Shown here: positions 56,901 through 64,000 of the stretch, piece by piece
Numbering within the stretch: position 1 is the first letter of the stretch
Layout: each line of letters opens with the position of its first letter
Origin: Gordionus sp. m RMFG-2023
Lineage: Eukaryota > Nematomorpha > Gordioida > Chordodea > Parachordodidae
DNA length: 64,000 nucleotides
Reading direction: 5' to 3'
NCBI RefSeq assembly: GCF_954871325.1
Contig: NC_088778.1
Coordinates: forward strand, 33,740,730 to 33,804,729
Translations under genes and position numbers: made by a program
The notes under the pieces: model-generated
What the model was told of the DNA's origin: nothing
Seen by the model: only the letters and a program-made list of their open reading frames with translations
The model's database searches: none

Positions 56901-59736
56901 ATTTTGTAGAATCTTCCATATATTATGAATTGAATCACTTTGATGACACTCTTACATAAATTTGAATTCTTTGATTTGCAAAATCCTGCAAAAATTACCA
57001 ATTTTTTTTTTACATTCGTTACGTGCAGAATTTGTGGGCGGATATTTCCCGGTTATGAATAAACACGCATTTATAACATTTTGGTTTTTATTATTAATCT
57101 TTATCAAAAGTATTATTACTATTAAATTTGGCTATTAGTACCCTTTATCAAACATGTTATTATACATGGCTTTTTTTATAAGCCCTCATCAAACGTATTC
57201 GTTTTTAAATGGATGTTCATAATTATTTATGTAAAATACGTCTAAATAAAAAAATGTTAAAATTGATGTACGCTTAGGAAATATTCCTAAGCCCGAGGCT
57301 AAACCCGAAACAAAACCGGGTTCGAAAATATTAGGCTAAACCCGAAACAAAACCGGGTTCGAAAATATTAGGCTAAACCCGAAACAAAACCGGGTTCGAA
57401 AATATTACTCCGAACCGAACCCGCTTAATATCTTTACCGAGTTTACAGCTCAGATAAAGTCCATCTCTTCCCCCTTAAACAACTTTTTTTTTTATAAAAA
57501 AAAAATAATAATGTTGACATTAATTTTAGAAACCGAACTCGAAATTGTTATTTATTTGTTTTATTTATTTTTTTTGAAAAAAATGCCGGAAATATCATTT
57601 CATCTTTCCGGAACTTACCGCATCGGCAAACGCGACATCCTCGTGCATCGATCCTAATCGAACATCTAAACGGACAACGAATAACAGGGCATCGCGCAAC
57701 ACCTACTCTTGCCGCACCTATGTAAAATGTTTTGGGAAGAAGAAAATAGTAATAATAATATTAATTATTAGTTACTTGTATAGTAACTCTAACTCAATGA
57801 AGGGTTACAAAATCAGTTTCTAGCATAGACAATTTAAAGATTCATTGTCCCTCAATAACTAATGTTTCGTTTCCTACTGTCAGAGTCTTGTTCTGATTCG
57901 TATTCAATATTAATCTTCTTTTATTTTTTTTTTAATTTAATTTTCTTTGGTGCCGAGATCTTGAATCGATTTCTGGTGTAGTAAGAATGAATATTAATCC
58001 CCAAAATAGATCATTTTTCTTTTCTGAAGGAGTAGTGAAACTAGGAGTTGTCGGTAAAATGTTTCAACTTTTCTCAATTGGGCAAGGAGTGCCCAAAGCC
58101 CAATTCCACTAACTTGAAGCCAGAATCTGATTGTTTCTTTATGGAAGTTACTAAATTATTTGCTAATATGATAGTGAGACATGGGTAATAAGGGCTGTAG
58201 AGGGTATTTTTTGACAAACATAAAGGCGAATGATTTGCCATGCCAAGGTTTCGTGCACTAAAAAGAACCACATAACGCTCAATGGGTAAGTTTGAGCTAT
58301 TTGCCTTTAGGAAATGTGATGGAATTGGGGGGGAGGTGTAGGAATCTGAGGCGTTTAAGGGTCAAGTATTCAATTTAAGCGTATAGGAATTACTGAGGCA
58401 AGATCAGAAAGTTTTTTTTTTGTTCAAACCTGAATAAATTCCATAGAACTATTAAACAGACCTGAACGAATAAAACATATTGTTGAATCACAAACTAATT
58501 AAAATACTACCTCTCTATTGATTAAAAATTGCCTTTGGACCATACACTGTCCCAAGAAAACGAAAAATGAGGGGGTACATATAAAATTAATTTTTCGTGT
58601 GCTTATTAGACTAATATATTAAAGGTAATAGGAAAAAAACCCCCAGACACCCTAAAAAACCCGCAAAAAACCGAAAAAAAACCGCCGAAAAACCGAAAAA
58701 AAACCGCCGAAAAACCCGGCGGAAACCCTTCCCCCATTAAAAATTTCAAAATAAAAATAATATATTTTTTTTTAAATCAAATTTGACTCTTATTGATGAC
58801 ACTTTTTTGAATTCTGTCATATAACGTAGGATTTCTTCCATGAGATCTTTTTCAAATTGAAGATCGAAGAGTAGTGGAGAATTGGGATGCTTCTATAATT
58901 TCTTGGTATTTAAAAAAATTACATTAGTAATTTGACTTAGCACATGTCATCGGAAGAGTCAATAGTAAGAACTCTACGAAATCATAAGGCAAAGCACAAC
59001 CCTTCAAATCTCGAGAATTTGGAAGGCCTAGTTATGGACGTCTTAGCATATGTTCCCTTATGTGATATGGCCAATGCGATGACATTGAGCCCTCGATTTC
59101 CTCCGGAAACAAACTTGAAACGCCGAATCAGAGCTCTCTATCCGACGAAGAAACACCCATCAATCTGGGTATTGATTTTTTAGAAAAAATGAAACGCGAG
59201 GCGGCTACCAATAAAACTAAACTTGAACGATGGCTATACTTTTATCAACCCATTTCAATTTATTATTCTCTAAATTTAAATTTTGTATTTTTACATTAAT
59301 GATGATTTTACCAATAATAAAATAAATATATCTTATTACAAAAAAATTTAGTCAAATTTTAGACTACCAAACATGTGGTAATTGGTGGATGGATATTTTA
59401 TTTTATCAATATAAGCAAATAATTTTTACGAAAATAAGAAACCACGTTGGTTATTTTTTTTTTTAACTGGGGTATTTTTTTTCTTTTCTCTACCTGTTAG
59501 CACTTTCAACATCAGCATTTTATCTTGTTTAAGCATTTTTTTTATGGTTACATTGATAAGCGAGCTCTTTATAATAATTAAAATAAAAATATCTTGATCC
59601 TTTTGTGATGCAAAAGACATTTAAATATTTTTCTTATTCAAGATATTTTACTTCTGTCGACATCTTGAGTTTCTACTTCCGGTAAAAATGATAGGACATT
59701 TGCGCAAATAAGAATCACCCAAAAAGTTATATTCAT
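53263..59736 (-). CDS. Secreted two-repeat cysteine-rich peptide B (four exons)
   Basis: Paralogue of gene A in the same orientation, its stop 674 bp upstream of gene A's ATG. Exons 59,736-59,652, 57,717-57,619, 55,235-55,149 and 53,369-53,263 join in phase 1 throughout and give about 125 residues. Signal peptide MNITFWVILICANVLSFLPE; repeat 1 CPVIRCPFRC...GCRVCRC; repeat 2 CPVVVRCQPRC...GCPVCWC; tail SAPITIRPPIIRSPI to NNIPPRT. Repeat 1 has C-x4-C and repeat 2 has C-x5-C first loops, exactly as in gene A. The distal spacing x3-x8-x2-x1 is invariant in all four repeats. Substitutions between A and B concentrate outside Cys, Gly-Cys and signal-peptide positions, which implies purifying selection on the fold. 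A TTTATT (reverse-strand AATAAA) at 53,092-53,097 may end the transcript. Antistasin-like or novel; function inferred only as extracellular. Confidence 0.82.
53838..53943. repeat. (CTTT)n microsatellite
   Basis: About 100 bp of TTTC repeats with one TTTTC break, in gene B intron 3. Confidence 0.97.
54210..54405. mobile_element. hAT MITE family T
   Basis: AGTGTTGTTAAGCGACTC at the left, ATTTAACAACACTT at the right, CAATATTTTAGCC inside. In gene B intron 3. Confidence 0.75.
54724..55067 (-). mobile_element. Family M MITE, copy 9
   Basis: AATGACACATATAATACC start, CAGCTGGAGCCGCCATTTTG arm, CAAGATGGCGTCTCCAGCTG opposite arm, GTCAGTCCAGGTATTATG end. About 80 bp from gene B exon 3. Confidence 0.78.
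55149..55235 (-). CDS. Gene B exon 3: six-Cys repeat 2
   Basis: DPPCPVVVRCQPRC then LNARGCPVCWCV; donor A/GTAAGC, acceptor GGCTGTAG. Confidence 0.82.
55815..56205. mobile_element. Element G, long copy
   Basis: Outer parts ACCCGGCCCGGCCCG and AGGCCCGGCCCG surround an AT-rich core; right end CCGGACCTACTTTTGCAG. In gene B intron 2. Confidence 0.6.
56640..57010 (-). mobile_element. Fossil fragment shared with gene A intron 2
   Basis: Counterpart of 45,463-45,830 with the same DTGA-containing stretch. Broken retroelement-like piece that predates the duplication; family not resolved. Confidence 0.4.
57296..57406. repeat. 37-bp tandem repeat, 3 copies
   Basis: Three identical units of AGGCTAAACCCGAAACAAAA plus CCGGGTTCGAAAATATT, inside a family P fragment. 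Gene A carries only one such unit at 46,840. Confidence 0.95.
57619..57717 (-). CDS. Gene B exon 2: six-Cys repeat 1
   Basis: ARVGVARCPVIRCPFRC then IDARGCRVCRC; consensus donor G/GTAAGT; acceptor TTTTACATAG. Confidence 0.85.
57860..59240 (+). other. Coding-like block in gene B intron 1
   Basis: Contains a + frame at 58,944-59,183: MSSEESIVRTLRNHKAKHNP, LVMDVLAYVPLCDMANAM, RFPPETNLKRRIRALYP. The His/Asn-Pro then KRRIRA arrangement faintly resembles the region after FLYWCH fingers in animal Mutator-like transposases, but I see no transposase core. Homologous to 47,950-49,320. Confidence 0.4.
59652..59736 (-). CDS. Gene B exon 1: signal peptide
   Basis: 28 codons plus one base: MNITFWVILICANVLSFLPE then VETQDVDR, donor A/GTAAAA. 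Nucleotide identity with gene A exon 1 continues into the flanks. Confidence 0.84.
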
Positions 59737-59739
59737 TTT

Positions 59740-61760
59740 TTTTAACTTTATATTTTATCGCTAAATAAAACAAACTTTTTGAATTCAAAAATAATTTATT
59801 ATAACAAATTTTCCTCAAGGAGTATTTGTTTTTTGGATCATACTTGCCCCAACAATAACAATTATACATCAACTTTTTTTTTGAAGGTTAATCGTATGTA
59901 GTTTTACAAAACAAAAATTGATTTAAAATCATTTTTGATTAAAATCATTATTTTTTAAAAATGGTGGTTTGATTGATTAATATAAAATAAAATCGCTCTT
60001 TTTTTTAAAAAAAAAGTTTACTTTAAGAGGGAATGGCATGAGTTTATAATAAAGATTACCCCTTCCAACCCAAATAAAATTTAGTAATTTTGAGAGACAG
60101 GTGACAGTAATAAATGTCATTTAAGAGAGAGGGAAGGGTGGGCGGATGTTAAATGAAAACTTGGTTTTCATTTCTTTAAAAATCGATAATAACAACCACC
60201 ATCTTAAATTTTATATTAAAAAAATCATTTCAGAAATAATCTTCTTTCTAATTTTTTTTTTAAAAAAAAGGACTTGAAATGGATCCCATCATTTAAATCA
60301 AATTATAATATTAAATTTATCTAAAAAAAAAAAAATTTGATAAACCGGAAATAAATTCTATGGGATTGATGTTCCACCCTTTTTCTATTTCCGGAGAGTG
60401 TAAAAGTGTCAGTTAGTTAAGGAATTAACAATCGGCTCTAACTTAGCGCTTTGATTAAATCGAGATATAACAACTAATTTTATAGAAATATATTATCATT
60501 TTGCTATTAACCTTTTGTTTTAAAATTTATTATACCCTTGACCAAACGAATGGAAATATTAAACTTTATTTTTAAAAAATGCACACTATTTTCAGCATTG
60601 CATAAGAGCCTGTGCTTTAGAATTCCTGCTTTTAGGGACAAGTATGAAGAAAAAGAAGAGAAAATTTAGATAGATTATATAAAAAGATGGCAGAATTCGT
60701 AAGATTCGAATTCGTTCCGGAAGTCAATTTTGATGTTATATTTAAACGCGATTGACTCTTGAATCGTAATTTAGAATCCTATATTCTCAGCCCTCATGCA
60801 TGTCGATATATTGCTTATCTTAGATAAATAAATTGGTTTCTGTTTATCGAACTGAAAAAGTTTCTATGATTTTTTTTTCCTTTCTACTGTTATGAATGTC
60901 AAATCTTGCTTAAACTTATTTTTTTTGTCAATAATAATAACGTTTTCCTTAAAAGTATCAAAAAAAATTTCGAATCATTTAAAATGTATACCTTACTACC
61001 TACTAAATACGCCCTAATTATTGATACAAGTTTCAGAACTTTGATCTACTTCACCCCTTAAGGCGTGATATATTTTAACTTTACATTTAACTTGTTTTAG
61101 TTAGCGAAATTAATTGACCAAATTATTTCTAGTTTATAGTTATACAGCTTCAAGCCTGAGTTGGTAATTGTTTTTTTTTAAATTCTCAAATATGTTATTA
61201 TTTTTCTCCTTTTATAAAAACATATCTATGTAAAAGTTTTCCTTATCAAATTCTGGACTTTCTCTTCTATTTAAATCTTATTAGAACAGTTTTATAAAAA
61301 AAATTTGGAAAAACCTATATCAGTATACGTAAAATTTACTATACACGGTATAATAACCGATAAATTAAACACAAACTTTGCCACTTTAAATCATGAAAGA
61401 AAGATCCACAGGGAAAAATAAAATTATTTTCAGGGAATAATGTCTTTAATATATATAGTTTATCTAAAATTTGTAAATCATATTTTATTTGACACAAAAT
61501 TTATGAAAATGATTCATTTTATTTTTTATACTATTAAACAATTACTAAAATTTCGCAGAAATAATATATACATACAATATCACTAATTTCGCAGAAAATA
61601 TGTAGAATAATTAGAAATTTATCAGGAATATGTATATATAAATCACTAATTTCGCAGAAAATATGTAGATTGAAATTTCGCAGAAAATATATAGAATAAT
61701 TTTAAAAAAATTTTGCGAGGAATAATACATATTTTCATTTATACAAGTATATAATTTCTC
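59740..61760. other. AT-rich intergenic DNA upstream of gene B
   Basis: Upstream of gene B's start codon; holds its promoter by inference, though no TATA or initiator can be singled out in such AT-rich sequence. Near 61,590-61,690 ATTTCGCAGAAAATATGTAG recurs as an imperfect tandem repeat. Confidence 0.5.
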
Positions 61761-61766
61761 TTCCGG

Positions 61767-61936
61767 TTATCCATAGAATGGAACACCTCCGCCAAAAAAT
61801 GGATTCCAACCACCGTATCCGAACCCGCCCCAACCGCCATATCCGGGTGGGCCCCAGCCTCCGTGGCCGAAGAATCGGTTACCAAAACCTGGGTATCCTC
61901 CATAAAACGGTGGCGGCCTGAAGTAAGGAAACGAGT
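61767..61936 (-). CDS. Gly/Tyr/Trp/Phe-rich peptide, terminal exon (gene C)
   Basis: 56 codons to TAA: SFPYFRPPPFYGGYPGFGNR, then GGWGPPGYGGWGGFGYGGW and NPFFGGGVPFYG. This is low-complexity but clearly non-random coding sequence with balanced codons in an AT-rich region. Such GY/GW-rich tails occur in secreted antimicrobial peptides of nematodes and in structural secretory proteins. A phase-1 acceptor (GGTAG) fits the upstream exon candidate at 62,059-62,157. No cysteines, so no relation to genes A and B beyond orientation and proximity. Confidence 0.6.
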
Positions 61937-62058
61937 CTACCATCAAACTGCTAAGACAGATAACTAACTATTATATAAAATAAATATTGTTGTAAAAGAA
62001 TTATAGAAGAAAAAAAAATTATTTGGGTTTTTTAATATAATTATAAAATTAATTTTAC

Positions 62059-62157
62059 CATCATTGCTACTATCAGATTCGCCAGTTTTGACATCATTTT
62101 TTTTAGTTTTTTTAAAAAAAAATTTTTTTGAATTAGTAGATTTCTGGCATTTATATA
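62059..62157 (-). CDS. Gene C, candidate upstream exon
   Basis: Minus-strand frame SKKFFFKKTKKNDVKTGESD, SSND, ending in phase 1 before GTAAAA, joining to DSFPYFRPPP. Lys- and Asp-rich linker; the 5' border (after ACAG or after CCAG) is uncertain. Another minus-strand open stretch at 62,510-62,635 (PALLSFNSLEEFLSESPQEK) could be a further exon, but the + strand there is also open. Confidence 0.35.
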
Positions 62158-62159
62158 CT

Positions 62160-64000
62160 GTTAAAGTATCTATTGTAATTATATTTTATAAAGGAGTGTT
62201 GAAATATAAAATATGTTATATTACTATCTCATTAATCAATAAGATACGATAACAAGCCATATCATATACTTCTATATAACATGTAATTGTCGCATAATGT
62301 TATTAAATAGGTTGAGGGATAACTTTTACTTCTTCAAGTGGTAAACTTTTGTTTCTCATTATATTATATATATTAAAAAATGGTTCTTGTGTTATCATAT
62401 TTCATATTTTTAAAATACCTAAGTTTGTTATTTGTAGTTATTAATTACTTATCATATACTAATTATTATTGTTATTATTTATTTTTTTTGTTTTTTTTTT
62501 AACATTTGGATTTGAATTTAATAGAGTCACTCTGTTTCCGGCTTTGTATTTGATATCCTTTTCCTGGGGTGATTCTGACAAAAATTCTTCTAAAGAGTTG
62601 AAGGATAATAATGCAGGTCTCCAAAATTTGTTACATCTTGGTTTATATATATAAATTAATGTTAGAAAAATAAAAAAAAAACAAGCATTTTTAAATAGTA
62701 AAATGGGTAGAAATTATAGATCTGAACTGAAAACTTAAGGCTGAGGCCTGACAATTAGCGAAGTTGGAAGATTTTCCGTAAAATTTTTAATAGGCCATCT
62801 CGGGACACTTAACAATTTTTATATATAATTTTTTAAATTTTCAAAAGCTAATATTAGTTATTTTTAATATCTGAAAATAAGTTGAATGTTATAATCTCTT
62901 TGTATTTATCTATAAATAGTGTTACAATAAATTAGCAAAGAAATTAAACAAGTTAAATAATGATATGATGTCAAAAACAAATACTGGTTATATCGTACAC
63001 AATGATTTATTAAATGTTTCGTGCGAGTAAGCGTGGAAGGGGGGGGGGAATGATAGCAAGAAAATTCGTGCAGAAAAATTATGACCCTGATAAATTTCTA
63101 GTAAATATTCCATGTGCCATTTGGCACCGGAAGAAAAAAGCCAGAGGTTTTATTATTGTATCCCTGTTGTAAATAAATAATTAATATTTTTTTTATATGA
63201 TGAATAACAATTAAATGTGCACTTTTAAATCTCTAAATTTTGCTATTCTCGCGTAATCCCGAATAAATAAATTCGTAATATAAGAAAAGTATGTAAATCA
63301 TTTTACTTTCATATTTTTTATTATACGAACATATTAGGTATTTTGAACATGCTGGAATCACATTTCCGGTAAAAATCAGTTTGTTTTTTTTTAAATTCAA
63401 AAAAAAAACGAGCTTTAAAAAAATTGTAAGAAAGAATTTTTGTTGCAACACAATAGCAATTTGTGTGATTCATTCTTGTAGAAATTCAAATAATTTTAGC
63501 AATTTAATCTTCAGATCTTTAATTGGTCATGTGGGGTAGATCAATTAATTCCCAAATTTGGGTTAAAATTTAATATAGGAAGCATATATATGTATGAATT
63601 TTAGCTTTTCAGACATTCTAGGAAATGGAGTTTTTGGAATGGAAAGATCTAATATTTTTTTTTCTTTGTGTATTTCATCTTCAACTATTTAATTGGTCAA
63701 TTCCTTAGAAATCCATCAAATTCGTAATATACAGAAAATTATATTATAATTTATAATAAGTTTTATTATATGATATGAATTGCCACTTACCAAAATGCAA
63801 TTTAATTGCGATAAGTATTCCTGGACTTCTTTTAAAAAGTAAGATTTATACAATAAGATTGAATCCTTTTTTTCATATTTTAATACATTCTTGATTATTT
63901 TATATAAGATAAAAATGCCCCATTAGAATTATTTGACACTAAATGTGGAACTGTTACATCAGTAAAGAAGTAGCAAAATGATTATTAGCTGCAGAAGTTA
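62160..64000. other. AT-rich DNA, no firm gene
   Basis: G9-type tract near 63,040. On the minus strand a short open stretch (YKSYFLKEVQEYLSQLNCIL) ends at a strong donor GGTAAGT near 63,790-63,797 and may be an upstream exon of gene C or another gene; unsupported otherwise. Confidence 0.35.

Noticed and set aside
57840-57920. Minus-strand NETLVIEGQ-stop as a final exon, with ENEALVIERQ-stop near 47,930
   Set aside because: Similar in both duplicates, but it falls inside intron 1 of genes A and B and no acceptor or upstream exon supports it.
62050-62100. MMSKLANLIVAMM as the signal peptide of gene C
   Set aside because: Its phase at the donor does not join to the Gly/Tyr frame; the overlapping KNDVKTGESD frame does.
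1-64000. tRNA, rRNA, CRISPR or bacterial operon features
   Set aside because: Looked for and not seen; all genes have eukaryotic architecture.

Overview
This is AT-rich eukaryotic DNA (GT-AG introns, poly-A/T, homopolymer G/C tracts, many small transposons) from an invertebrate animal. No feature fixes the phylum. Protein-coding content is sparse. Everything else is introns and intergenic DNA packed with non-autonomous DNA transposons, LINE remnants and tandem repeats.

Region 1 (1-23.4 kb, + strand): the 3' fifteen exons of a GMP synthase (glutamine-hydrolysing) gene, from the end of the glutaminase domain to the universal C-terminal TTEWE. The N-terminal exons lie outside the window. All 15 exon junctions are phase-compatible. 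The protein carries an unusual insertion of roughly 160-170 residues, rich in cysteine clusters, between the ATP-pyrophosphatase core and the C-terminal dimerisation domain. The introns (up to 6.1 kb) hold MITEs, minisatellites and a nested hAT element.

Region 2 (25-34.5 kb): a broken RTE-type LINE on the minus strand, a one-exon class A GPCR (29,264-30,610, +) with degenerate DRY, CWxP and NPxxY motifs, and a second LINE remnant interrupted by two hAT-type MITEs, each with a perfect 8-bp target-site duplication.

Region 3 (40.7-59.8 kb, minus strand): the most interesting part. Two tandem paralogous genes, A (40,731-52,589) and B (53,263-59,736), each have four small exons: signal peptide, six-Cys repeat 1, six-Cys repeat 2, and a Pro/Arg-rich C-terminus. 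All introns are phase 1. They predict secreted, cationic peptides of about 120 and 125 residues, with Cys spacing reminiscent of a shortened antistasin domain. Because the introns are alignable, gene B supplies empty-site sequence for several transposon insertions in gene A, so target-site duplications can be read directly.

Region 4 (59.8-64 kb): AT-rich DNA with a small minus-strand Gly/Tyr/Trp/Phe-rich terminal exon (61,767-61,936), probably the end of another secreted or structural peptide gene.

Three transposon groups dominate: a roughly 300-bp foldback family whose arms each carry CAGCTG next to GCCATTTTG and which leaves a 10-bp duplication (Mutator-like); several hAT-type families with 8-bp duplications; and PIF/Harbinger-like MITEs with TAA duplications. 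All calls come from reading the sequence by eye; no searches were run.
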